The notes under the pieces were generated by a model, which did no database searches, was not told where the DNA came from, and saw only the letters and a list, made by a program, of their open reading frames with translations. Of a stretch of 64,000 nucleotides of DNA, positions 1 through 11,012 are shown piece by piece. Position 1 is the first letter of the stretch; each line of letters opens with the position of its first letter. Source of the DNA: Galbula dea (Eukaryota > Chordata > Aves > Piciformes > Galbulidae); assembly GCA_013399015.1 (NCBI GenBank), contig VWZX01010908.1, positions 62,001-126,000 of the forward strand, in the 5' to 3' direction. Position numbers and translations under genes: made by a program.

Positions 1-1003
1 CCACCTGCCATTCCAACTCCCTCATCCCCTTCTTTTCCTTTCTGCACCAGTAGGAAGCAGCACTCAAAAGCACACGAAGAGAGTGAGGCAGATAACACCT
101 CCTGGCCACACTCCTTCATCTGCCAACAGCTCCAGTGTCCCTGGTGCTGCTCAAAGCTTTCCCACACAGCAGCCGAAGGGGGAGACACCACAGTGGTGTT
201 TCACACTCTGGCCAGCACTACCTTTGAAACAGAAAAAGTCTAGCAGGATCACACTAGTCAACACTTTCCACACCTAACAGCCAAAAAACCCTCAGGACAC
301 ACCCTCTTCTTTGGCTGAAGCATCAAGCAGCTTAGAGCCTGGGTGGGAAAGAGCAGATGCCAACTTGGAGTCCTGCTCAGATTGAAGGGTCCTCTAAGAA
401 AACAAAGTTCCAAGTCTCTAGGTTGGACATCAGCCCTGCTCTTTGATCATGCACTAGTTCTTTCTCCTGCCTTTCATCTAGGCTCTGGCAGACAGATGAG
501 GGGGGAAGAACCACCACCAAATCCCATCCATAGCCATCCTCCCTGTTTGATAGCTGCTTAACTGCAAGAATGGCCTCAGGGGGAAAGAAAAAAACCAAAA
601 CCACCCAAACCTTTAAGTACCAGGATACCTTTGGAACACATTTTAGCAAATTACAGGGCTTAAAGCTCTAGAAGGAGACAGAAAAGCTACTTGCTCCTAT
701 GCACACACCACCTTAGAACAGCCAGCAACAGCCTACCTGCCTCTGCTGGCATTTCTGACACCACAGGAAGAGCTTTTGCTAACTCAAATGCTGGCTCATG
801 CCTTGACTTATTTCCTCCTTGCAATTCTTTTTGTTTTTTACCCATCTGTTTCTTTTTATACAGCATTTGTCTTCTAACCTCTCTGGGGTTTGTTTTCTTC
901 ATGTCTTTTTGATTTGCTGAGAAAGGACACACCTTATCTCCTCCACAAGCTGCACCACATCCCTTGTTTTGCACATTCAGCCTCTCATATCTCAGCACCG
1001 TGT

Positions 1004-1008
<5 letters not shown>

Positions 1009-1035
<27 letters not shown>
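1009..1035. repeat. (TC)n microsatellite
   Basis: Uninterrupted TC dinucleotide run of about 27 bases inside MAN1C1 intron 1. Confidence 0.95.
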
Positions 1036-1039
<4 letters not shown>

Positions 1040-2664
1040 AAATTAGGAAGAGAGCACTTTTAAGGAATAAGGGCTCTGTTGGAAGAGTAATTAGCTGTCA
1101 GCATAAAACTAGTATTTATGGATTCTCATCCTTGAAAAAAAATCTAACTCTGCTACCCAGCCCTGATTATGGCTGTTAGAAACAGATGGGGCTGACTCCA
1201 GACAAGTTATACACAATCCTATACTGAAAAAATAATTAACTACAAATAGAAGGACTGAATTCCACTAGCTTTCACTAATCTGATTTCCAACTGGATGTGT
1301 TGGTGCTGGCTGGAAGCAGGGTTATCATGGGGAACACTGTTGTAGCCCAGGGTACCTCAGACAGAGGAGTCTGCAGTGTGGTCAAGCACACGCTCCACAA
1401 CTCTTGAGCACACCAGAGGGCTGGGTGCTGGAATATTCCAAAGAGCCTGCAGCTGAGAGGCAGGAGGAAAGGGTGGCTCAGTCCTGCCTGGGATCACACA
1501 GAATCCCAGCACCCCTGGGTGTGTTGTGTCTGGCTGCCTGGCACAGAAGTTGGAATGGTACCAGTGGTGCAGCCTTTGTTTTAAGGAGTGGCAAGAGCTA
1601 TCAGGAGAGGAGCTTTCAAAAGCTGACTTAGAAAACAGAGGTTACAGCAGATGAAAGCTCTTGGTGTGTTCCTCTGACTTCCTCCTCTGTTCAACCTGGG
1701 GCAGCATCTTTGCTGAATGCTTACACCCCTGTGAGCCAACAAACCCAGGAAATCTATACTCTGCTTAATTAAATCAGTGCATTTTGCTTACTGGCACCCT
1801 CTTCCTAGACCAAAATTCACTCCAGGTTAGTTATCCATCATAGCAAAAGATATGACAAACACAATTGGGCACTACACACAATCTATAGCTCTTGGTTAAC
1901 TAGGTCACAGATTGCTCTGCAACGTTTGTGAGGCTGCCAGGCTTTTATGCACAGACTGTAGGCACCGGGCCAAGCTCTCCCCCTCAGTGACGCTCCTGTA
2001 ACCCCACCAGAGAGGTCACCCAAGCTCTGAGCAAGGGCTGCTTTCAGGTCACTGTTACTGGGTAATGTCCCAATCAAGCTCCACCTACAGCAATAGACAT
2101 AAAGACCTACAGAGACAACCAGCCCCATGCCTCCTCCCTGCTTCAGGGAGGACACATCCCACCCCTCCATCCCCATGGACCACAAGTTTCATCATCCACC
2201 AGCTCTCCTGCAAAGCAAGTCAGGTCTACAGCAGTACCCTGAGGAGGGAGCCTCTTGCACAACAGCAGACACCTCCTGCCAAGCAAGTTTTCCCCTAATA
2301 ACCAAGCTGAAATTTCCCTTTGCCTAATTTCAGCTCTTCCATTTCTAGTCACACCCTATCAGGCTGCCCCAATGTTTCCTCCCAGGTCAGAGGAGGTGTG
2401 TGCAGACACCAGCAGCCATCTGCACCTGCTGACACTCTGCAGGAGCACAGGGCCCTGCTGCAGGACACCGCCACGGAAAGGGACACCTCTCCCACGGACA
2501 CGGACACCCCCCGTATCCCCGTCACCTCCCTGGGGAAAAGGAGGGAGAAAGGGGCACGAGGGCTTTGTGTGGGCAAAGGGGAAAGGCTGGGGAAGCGAGG
2601 AGTGTGTGAGGAGGGTGGGGGCAAAGACAAGAGGATGAGGCTTGGAGAGGTGGAGAGGACTGAC

Positions 2665-2915
2665 TGAGGGGGACATGGCCGTGAGGAGAGGAGAGGGCAA
2701 GGACTGCCTGAGGGAGGACATGGCCCTGAGGAGAGGCGAGGGCTGACCGAGGGGGAACGTGGCCCTGAGGAGAGGCGAGGGCTGACCGAGGGGGAACGTG
2801 GCCCTGAGGAGAGGCGAGGGCTGACCGAGGGGGAACGTGGCCCTGAGGAGAGGCGAGGGCTGACTGAGGGGGAACGTGGCCCTGAGGAGAGGCGAGGGCT
2901 GACTGAGGGGGTCTC
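2665..2915. repeat. 39-bp GC-rich minisatellite next to the MAN1C1 exon 1 donor
   Basis: Five to six tandem copies of a 39-bp unit (plus strand starting gaacgtggccctgaggagag). The four copies nearest exon 1 are almost identical; copies at the left end are diverged. The array starts about 5 bases after the splice donor. Because 39 is a multiple of three, the exon 1 reading frame stays open through it, encoding 13-residue repeats, until a stop at 2522-2524. Confidence 0.9.
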
Positions 2916-2920
2916 CTCAC

Positions 2921-3514
2921 CTCTTTAATCTTCATCCTGCGGGCGCGGGTCTCGGGGTCCTCACCAGCTCGGCTGCCCCGTACCGGGTGGCGAAGCCTCC
3001 GGCAGAACCTCTCGTAGTCGAATCGGAACGGAGTTCTCGTTTCCCGAGCTGGGCTCGCCCCGGTGGAGGGCTGAGCTCGCCGCTCACCGCCTTGCACCTG
3101 CTGGCGGGAACCCGGCGCGGTGTGGGCCGGCGGAGCGGCCATGCGGGCGGCCGTGCGGAGCTTCTCCCGGAGGCGGCGGGGGGCGGCGGGGCTGGCGTGG
3201 CGGGGCTCGGCGGCGGCAGGGGGGCTACGGGGCAGGTCGGTGTCGCGGGTGGATGAAGAGGAGGAGGAGGCAGAGGAGGAAGAGGAGGCGGAGGAAGAAG
3301 AAGAGGAGGATGAGGAGGAGGTGGCGGAGGCGGTGGCGCGGCGGGGTAGGAAGAGACGCTTGAAGCGGGAGGAATCGGGCAGGAGGAAGAGGGCCCCGAA
3401 GCACAGCGTGAGCAGGCCCGAGAGGAAAAGCAGGAACAGGAACTTCTGCGGCAGCCGCAGCCCCAGCGCCGCCGGCCAGCCCGGCATGCCCGGCAGCTTC
3501 CGCAGCAGCACCAT
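2921..3514 (-). CDS. MAN1C1: MAN1C1 coding exon 1 (Golgi alpha-1,2-mannosidase IC, N-terminal part)
   Basis: MAN1C1 is a GH47 type II membrane enzyme of the Golgi that trims alpha-1,2-linked mannose from N-glycans. This exon encodes residues 1-198: a short cytosolic tail (1-23) containing GLRLPQKF, a signal-anchor helix (about 24-45), a basic RFKRLF stretch, a long low-complexity stem, and the family-typical FRFDYERF...RLRHPV segment (163-178). It ends in MKIKE exactly at a GAG|GTGAGG donor, phase 0, as I recall for human MAN1C1 (KIKE|M). The catalytic domain lies in later exons off the left edge. The start is the first ATG (3514-3512); upstream the frame stays open to 3622 but has only a near-cognate GTG. 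Oddity: residues 66-88 are nearly all serine, absent from the human stem as I recall it. The identity rests on near-identity of residues 18-46 with the human protein from memory. Confidence 0.95.
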
Positions 3515-4050
3515 CGGGCACCGGATCGCGGCCGCCGGGCGAGCTCCGCCGCCACCCCGGGAGGGAGGGTCACTGGCTTCTGCGGCGAAAGGCTCAGGGG
3601 TGCTTACCCCTCCCCGTACCACCGGCTGGAGCGGGAGCCTTCAGCGGGGATCGCCGGTGGGCGACACGTGGATGGTTCCGGAGCGGGTTACGCCGCGGGG
3701 CCCCACCGCTGCCCGGGGTCTCTGCCCGACAGATTCGCAGGGCGCGGAGAGGCGCTTCACAGTCCCCAATTCCGGCATGAAGGCGTCGGCGAGCGCATCC
3801 CGGCGGAACCGCGCAGGGCTGGGCTGCTCCCGGTGTCGGTGCCCTGGTATAAGCTGCCCGCCGGTCGGCTGCTGTCGGGCAGGTTCAGGGAGCGGTGCCG
3901 AGGAGGTGCGATCTCTTCTCTCTAGGAGGTGGGTTCATGCTGCAGCATTTCTGCGAGGCGGCGGGAGATAAAAGCGCGTTCATTCAGCACCAAGAAGGAT
4001 ACCGCCGGCGTTCTAAGCCTTTGTCCCGCAGGGTCTGCTGCCTCCCAAGC
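2930..4050. promoter_or_regulatory. MAN1C1: CpG island over MAN1C1 exon 1 and 5' flank
   Basis: CpG dinucleotides are dense from the coding exon to about 4 kb, in contrast to the CpG-poor DNA around it. This is the expected promoter and 5' UTR of MAN1C1 on the minus strand. I see no clear TATA box at a sensible distance upstream of the ATG at 3514, so start sites are probably dispersed within the island. The exact transcription start cannot be read from sequence. Confidence 0.7.
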
Positions 4051-4900
4051 CGCTCCCCCCCTACCCTCCCCTGCTCCAGACACACTAGTTCGTGTTCCCT
4101 CTCTCCGTACTTGCCATCAACTCTAGCCTGCGAACACCATCTCCTCCAGCTCTAGGCACTTCTGGCGGGGCAGCCTTGGGACCAAGAGGAGGATCCGCGC
4201 CCCTGACGAGGAGCGAGGAAAACCCCGGGATGGGCGAGGGGATCAGGGACACGGAACAGGGAGACAGGGACGAGGCTGCTCCGCGTCTCACCAGGCTGAC
4301 AGGAGCCGCCTTCGCCCGCAGAGCGCTGGAGACAACAGGGCTGCAAACGAGCCATGCGGAAAGCTCGGCTCGGGCTAAGTTTCTTGAGAAAAGAAACCCT
4401 CAAACCCTACGGATTTTTGTTTTGCTATATAGATCCCAGCAAATTCCCCCTTTCGCCCAAATCCCTCCCTCGCGATTAGAGTTCTTCATCTCCTCCTCAT
4501 GTACGCTGAAAAAGGCAGAGCTCAACTTTCAGACCATGGAAAAAACAAGACAACTCTCAAAAAGCAAGACACGTTTTAAACACCTACCTAGGAGCCTCAA
4601 ATCACCCTTACTCCCAAGAGCAGGCTTGGCGCTGCCCTCAAGACGCCGTCACACCCGCTGGGCAGACGCTTGCCTACCCCATAGCCCTGTTTACTCACCC
4701 CCTCGGACAAATCCAAGCCACTTTGGGTCCTACAGTGTACAAAATCTTCTCAGTCCTACCCTGCCCGCTCACCTCACAAGCGCCCGTTAAATTCGGAGGA
4801 GGAAGAGGCTGGCTGCCTGCCGGGCTCTCCAGGGAGCAGCTCCCTCTTTCCAGTCCATCCAAGCATCCAGGAGGCAAGCACCTAACTGCATCAAGCTACT
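4050..4900. other. Flank between the MAN1C1 island and the CCAAT-box cluster, no gene seen
   Basis: Moderately GC-rich DNA with scattered CpGs. Open frames here (for example 4092-4790 plus) show no recognisable protein and no plausible splice structure. It may include upstream parts of the MAN1C1 promoter. Confidence 0.5.
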
Positions 4901-5110
4901 TAGAGGCCCCTGCTTTTCACCACCACCTCCTCGTCCCCGCCCCGCTTTCCTCCCTCCCTCGCCGCCGAAAAGGACCAGCCGTGCCGTGTTCCCCAGTCCC
5001 GCACCTCCCGCCTCCACCCGCCGCTCACTGCGACAGCGCCCGGCGGCCACGCCCTTGGCCACGCCCCTCCTCCTGCTACCGCCCACTCGCGGGGAGAAGT
5101 GGGGGCACCG

Positions 5111-5450
5111 TCAACCAATAAGCACACAAGGTTCTCCGTGTCCCACTCCACCCTCATTCGCTATTGGCTGGCTGGCGGAGTCTTCCACCGTTTATTGGCT
5201 CTTCCGAACGCCAGGAAAACAGGGTGTCCCGCCTACTTGTTTACCACAGTCGCCCGGCTCGAGCGGAGGGAGGGCCTGGCTCCGCCTACTTTCCCTCCAG
5301 CCGGTCTGCCATTGGCTGCGAGGAACGCCCCATCCGCGTTGCGATTGGTGGAGGGGGTCTGTGGGCGTGGTCCAGCTGTTATAAGTAGGGGCTGAGAGGG
5401 CAGCGGCGGCTCGGGCAGTTGTGGGGGTTCGGCAGGTGGAGGGGTGGGTA
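5111..5450 (+). promoter_or_regulatory. CpG-rich promoter with five CCAAT boxes, GC box and TATA box facing plus strand
   Basis: CCAAT is at 5115-5119 and its complement ATTGG at 5163, 5194, 5311 and 5344. A GC/KLF-type box gtgggcgtgg lies at 5361-5370, an E-box cagctg at 5374-5379 and a TATA-like TTATAAGTA at 5379-5387. The geometry predicts a plus-strand start near 5408-5415. Possible splice donors follow at 5435/5436 (CAG|GTGGAG) and 5447/5448 (GG|GTAACT), so a short non-coding first exon is conceivable. Repeated CCAAT boxes are typical NF-Y sites. No downstream coding exon is recognised. It could also be a divergent transcript paired with MAN1C1, or a distal upstream MAN1C1 promoter, since NF-Y sites work in either orientation. 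Confidence 0.6.
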
Positions 5451-8400
5451 ACTGTTTCTTGCGTCAGAAGTTGAGAGGGCCCCTGAGAGGAGGATTTTCC
5501 CGCTCAGCGCCCACCCCCACCAGCCTGCAGCCCGAGGTCCATGGGGTCAGAGCCCCCAGGAAGGACTTAGTACCCTTGGGATGACATAGTCCCGAGGGCC
5601 TAGCAGACACTTGCCTGGCACGTGGAGGGGAGCAGAGTCCTCAGACAGAGTCTGAAGATGGCTTGGGAACAAATTTCTGCACACAAAACTCTGCTTTCTG
5701 TTTGTTATTAGCCCACAGTCAAGTGCCATGAAGCACATCTGCATCCCAAATACTTAGTCCTCACCACACCCCCTAACCTTCTGTGTACCACTAACCACAT
5801 TGGACAGTCACCCTGTGAGGTCATCCTGCACCAGAGGTGAACATGATGAATCAAAGTGTTTTCAAAACAACAAAACCCAAAAATCCTCTGCAGAATTGGC
5901 AATGAAAGAGAGAAAAAAAAAAGGCACCACCCAAAACCAAAGGCATTTGAACCAGATCAGGAGCAGAGGATGGGTGGAGGAGGTCACCAGGGGTTGGGTT
6001 TGGGTGCTGTGAGCGTGAGATAGAGAAGCTATGGCAGGATGAGGCTGCCAGGAAAGGGTAAACTGCAGCCACCAAAGTACTTATGTGACTAAACTTGGAA
6101 GAGCTAAAAGAGAACATTTGGTAGGCTGGAAAGGAGCTGGAGCTGCAAGGAAAGAAATCATCTGCTGTTTGCTTCTTCCTGCGCTCAGTGCGCTCCTGCT
6201 TCACAAACAGCTAACACCACAGGAAAGAAATTCCTGATCTGATTGCTGGGACTAGCAGGAGCACTCTGCAGGGCCCCACATTTTGAACTGTTCAACTGAG
6301 AATCAGTTATGGTGACATTTTCCTGTGAAGAGTGCTCCAAGTGACGTGAAGCAGGTGGCAGAGCAGCTCTAGGAGCAGGGTTCAGCAGCCGCTGCCACCA
6401 CAGCTATGCCCAAGGCTGGTGATCATCCTGCCTTCCATGTCCTTACACCTCCACAACTGCTGCAGGTTTTCACCTCGTCAAAATAAAACTAGAAAGTAAG
6501 CCTTGTGCTTTTAGCTCTCTGCTGGCTGCTCAGTGGACCTTGAACACAAGCACCCTCCGAGGCAAATTTGCATCTTGATGATTTCATTTTGCAGTGCATC
6601 CTTTGAACCATCTCCTGCGGTTTGCGGGCAGGACCAGCGCAGCCTGAGCCAGAGAGAGATGCAGGCACCATCTCTCAGCCACCGTGTAGGGTTTCCTCCT
6701 GAGCAGCTGCTCCAGGAACACTCTGCACAGCTGCTCTCCCTTCCCTGTAGCTGAAGCACGAGGGAGAGGGGCGTAGATTTGGCTGCTCCCTTTTGGCAGG
6801 TTGCACGGGAGCCTGGCTGAGCACGGCAGATGCTCCACAGGCTCCTTGGAGCCTTGGGGAGCTTCTTGCAAAGGATGAGTTGGTTTTGCTTCTTTGCACT
6901 CCTTCACAAGGCAGCTCAGGAGAAGAGGGGAAAAAAACCTGAAAGCCAGCTGCTGGTTCCATTATTTTGAGCATCCGTGCAGTTGGGAGAGCTTTTACTG
7001 CTCCCCTGCCTCATGCACTCATCAGGAGTGCCCCAGGGACCACAAGCAGTGAAAGAACATTGCTCCCCAGGCTTCCATCACTCCTTCTTCCAACACCTAA
7101 CACTCTGCCTTGGCCTCAGACTGAATGGAAATAATCCTTCACCCTCCTCAGATGCCCTCTTCCCTGGGGAGACCTCAAGGAGCCAGCTGCTTTTTGTCTC
7201 AGCCTTGTAGAAAAATCCCATTTAAACAAACCCCACCAACCCAAACCCCTCTGCTCTTGCACTAGTGGTCCCTTGATCTTCTTAGAGATGGCCCCAGGAC
7301 CGAAGAGGTTAGATAGCTCTGCTTTCTAAGAGGATTTGGGGGCATCAAGGAGGATAATAAAATCGACAGCTGAGAAGAAACCAGAGGGATAACAGAACAG
7401 ACAGCTCTGAACAAACCAAAAGGCTATGCCTGGCTCTTCACTTCATGCAGCAGAGACAGAAAAGTTGAAGGCTTATCTTTTAATTAGGGTAAATGAAGAA
7501 ATCTTTATGTTTTGCTTTGTGTTTTAGCATAACATTGTCTGGAAGGTAAATGCTGAGAAATTAAAGGTTTTGTAAACGAGGCTAAATGAAGATATCACTC
7601 TCATGGAAGACAAAGCATTGTCTTCAAGGTAAACCTTTAATTACATTTTTAAAACAATTTAGTCTGTCTAATAAGAGGACAGAGAGCTCAGGCTCTGCCT
7701 GGGACTGCAGCTCCAGACAGCAGCAAATAAATTGAGAAATTGGTGCTGAAGGAGTTTGGAGGCAGAGTGTAATTACTGGAGAGATGGGGGTCCTGCTGCA
7801 TTATGATTCTTGTTTTTAGCAGGACTGGAAGAAATAATTTTGAGAAAATTACTTTTTTTTATGGCCATAAGAAAAATAGAGTTTAATATCTACCTTTCTG
7901 TGTGAAAGAAAACTACAGAGTGATAGATAATACTCTAGGCAAAAGAGTTTGGCAAGATAATTACACTCAAGCCTTCAGCCTATCTTTTAAAGTAGGCTTG
8001 ATTTCTTTTTCCCTTTTCACTGAAGAAAATGCTCTCTATCCTGGCTGCAGGAGCAGCTGAGATGTCTCCCTTGAGCTGGAATAACACTCCAATTCTTAGC
8101 CAGAAAGCCTTCCCTGAGTCTCAGAACCACTCAAACCTGTCAATTTTAGGCATCAGAGCAATGAAAGGCTAGAGCAGGCAGGTGGAAGAAAGTCTCTGTC
8201 TTACTGACAGCAGTTTCAGAGTTAACATAGTTTTGCAACAGGAAGAAGAACAGAACCCCAACCCCCCAAGCCAACCTTGGCTCATTGAAATGCATCCTTG
8301 AAACAGGGCAGGCAGCCTCAGCATGTAAACCAGACACCAAAACTTTGCTGATAGCTACTACAAAGCACAGCTAGTGACAACAAACCCTGGTGATGCTGCC

Positions 8401-10612
8401 AGCTTGAGAGAGGAAGGGATCCTTCAGCTCCAAGAGAACAAGCACAGCACTCGACAGAGCAAGGTGCCAGCTTTCGGTGTGTGGTTAGAAGGTTCCTGAT
8501 GCTTTACCCTGAAGCCTCGTTTGTTTCTCAGCTTGCTGAAGCCTGATCTGATGAGTTGCTGAGTGTCCTGCTGGGGCCAGAGGGCTCAGGCTGTGTGGGA
8601 TGGCTGCTGGCTGTCCCCATCCCAGGCTCTTGCTCTTCCTCACCCACCACCCAGCAGGGAATGTTTCTGGGAGCTTCCAAAGCATCTTCCCCTCTCCTTG
8701 CAGCCCCAAGGCTGCTTTTCCTCACCCACAAGTGGCAGGGTCTAGTGTCTGTTCAAAGGTTTAGATGTGTGTAGGTTGTCAGGACCACTGCAGCTACCAT
8801 CATTTTATCTGGTTGTTAACAGATCAGAGGAAATCCACACATTTAAACCAGCTGAAACCTCATGCAAACAACAGCCCTAAACTTACAGAGCTCATCTAGG
8901 TGCAGTGAGAAGGAGTGAAACAATCCCTGATGGCCAGTAATGACTCAGGACAGACCAAATCTGTCTGGTATTGATTATTTTAAGGTTTGAGAAATACAAG
9001 GAGAGGACAGAAGGCTCCTGAGAAGCCTAGGTAATTAAGAACTTCGTTATCTGCTCTGTGAAAGTGGATTGAGGTTTCACAGCATATGCAGTAGCTTCTT
9101 TCTAACTGAGGAGTGTTTGCTGTTGCCTTGTGCTCCTTAAAGAGCAAAGAATGAAAAGCAGGATTGCTTCTTAGGTTAGACCATGTGCTGATGGATTACT
9201 GGGATTGTTTTGGTAGGAGGTGTTCTAATAAACCACCTGGAAGGCTAAATTGTACTGACAAAGTAACCACAGCAATGTCCCTAGACAGGGTGGAGATATA
9301 TATATAGAAATATATATATATATATATAACCCAGATGACTGCAGCCAGCAAAGTTCCTTCCAGGCACAGCCTGTAGTACCAACCCACAGCACAGTGAGAG
9401 AAAACTAGTGTGTGAAACAGGTGATAAAGGTGTAGAAAGACTTGCTTAAGGTATGAGTCTTTGGAGCAGCCTTCCTCTTCTTCCTCCTCCAAATGATCCT
9501 TTCAGCATCTGTTGCCCGTCTCGTGCTGCCAAGGAGGAGGTTTGCAGGCTGCAGATCACAAGAACAGCTAAGCTCTCAGTGGATTTTGCCCTGATTTCAT
9601 TTCCTTTGTGCTATGCAGACATACATGGGATGATTTTCATGTGCTAAACCTGTACAGCAAAGGGCTACTAAGCCTCCTTATCTCTTTACCAGTCAAGAGT
9701 GAGTGGCTGGTGCAGAGAAGGCAACCACCTCACCCTGCCTGTGACACCATTGAAATGGTGTCTAGCATTCACAGCAGCTTCAGGCAAATTCAAACCACAG
9801 AAACCAGCATCTCTAGCCCCCAGACCTCTGAATTGAAACACATCATCATGCACTGATCTGCAGGCTTGGCTGCTTCTCTTTCAGCTCCATGTTGATCCAT
9901 ACAAGATACTAATTATCTGAATTAAGACTCAGATTCAGGGGTGTGCAGAAGCCTTGCTGAGAATTCAAATCTAGCCCAGATATTCAAATCTAGCAGTTCT
10001 CTGGTAGCAGAAGAGACATACACACAATATAAACCCCACCACCACCTCAGCCAGGCTTAGGTTTCCCAAGAGAAAAGGGAAAAGCCATTCCTGGCTGTGA
10101 TTACAGCCTGTTCTGTGTGCCCTAAACCAGAACTGGGGAGCACTGAGCTTCCACAGGAGAAGGAGTCTTTCTTCATCATGGTAAAAACTTAAATCCCAAC
10201 AATCTTACCTCTTCTGTGCCAGGGAAAGTATAAAATGATGAAAAATTGTGCAAAACCAGAAACAGAGCATAAGGTGCATGGAGGAAAGAGTAGGAAGAGT
10301 TGTAGTTTATGACTTGTCACACACCAGGTGACTGATGTAACAGGCTGCACAAGTTGATTTCATTAAAATCTGCATCATCAGAGCCCCTCTATTCCATTTT
10401 CTCTTCCTTCAGGAAGATAAGCACCACCAGAACACAGGGAGTTTGCTGTTGTGAATGTGGAGCAACATCCTATTTTGGATGGCTTCAGAAATCAGCTCCC
10501 AAGTGGAAAACATCGAAGAATAATTTTCAGAGACAGAGTTGACTTGTCAGAAAATGCAGCTCAGGCTAAGCAGAACTGCAGCCAAATCAGCAATGAATTG
10601 GTGAGAGTGTTA
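5451..10612. other. Intergenic DNA, no gene seen
   Basis: No exon with recognisable protein similarity on either strand. It holds AT-rich stretches (about 7440-7680 and 7840-8010) that could be conserved non-coding elements, and a TA microsatellite near 9.3 kb. If the cluster at 5.1-5.4 kb drives a plus-strand transcript, this region would be its body. Confidence 0.6.
9296..9329. repeat. (TA)n microsatellite
   Basis: Run of TA dinucleotides with one short interruption (tagaaa near 9305). Confidence 0.9.
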
Positions 10613-11012
10613 CACAGAATCCCAGCACAGTGGAGCTTGGATCATCCAGTCCAACCCCCCTGCTCCAGCAGGGTCACCCACAGCAGCTTGCCCAGGGTCA
10701 CCTCCAGCTGCCTTGGGAATCTCTCCACACAAGGAGACTCCACAGCCTCTCTGGGCAGCCTGGCCCAGGGCTCTGCACCCTCACACCAAACAAGCTTCTC
10801 CTCCTGTTCAGGTGGAACCTCCTGGGTTCCAGTGTGTGCCCAGTGCCCCTTGGCCTGTCCCTGGGCACCAGTGAGCAGGGTCTGGCCCCAGCCTCTTGCC
10901 CCCAGCCTTGAGCTCTTGCTCAGCATTGAGCAGCTCCCCTGTGGGGCTGCTCTTCTCCAGGCTAAGCAGCCCCAGGGCTCTCAGCCTTTCCTCCTGCCAG
11001 AGAGGCTCTAGA
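10613..11012 (-). mobile_element. CR1 LINE 3' fragment (young subfamily)
   Basis: About 400 bp reading, on the minus strand, as the 3' end of a CR1 retrotransposon: the stretch around the gctgcccagagaggctgtgg motif, followed by the ggttggactggatgatc motif and a terminal ttctgtg. The reverse transcriptase part is missing, as in most 5'-truncated CR1 copies. Over about 117 bp it differs from the copy at 57323-57486 at only about two positions. Confidence 0.93.

Larger units (their letters stand above)
1..2920 (-). other. MAN1C1: MAN1C1 intron 1 (5' part)
   Basis: The intron begins with GTGAGG at 2920 and continues off the window. No second MAN1C1 exon (expected to start with a methionine codon and encode the start of the GH47 domain) is readable here on the minus strand, in keeping with a long first intron. 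It contains a 39-bp minisatellite at its 5' end and a CT microsatellite at 1009-1035. I see no other gene in it. Confidence 0.85.

Noticed and set aside
3120..3971. 283-codon plus-strand frame rich in glutamate opposite MAN1C1 exon 1
   Set aside because: It is the antisense shadow of the polyserine and GC-rich exon; no recognisable domain and the minus-strand protein is clearly the real one.
10451..11011. 186-codon plus-strand frame at 10.5-11.0 kb
   Set aside because: Almost entirely an inverted CR1 3' end, which commonly gives spurious open frames.
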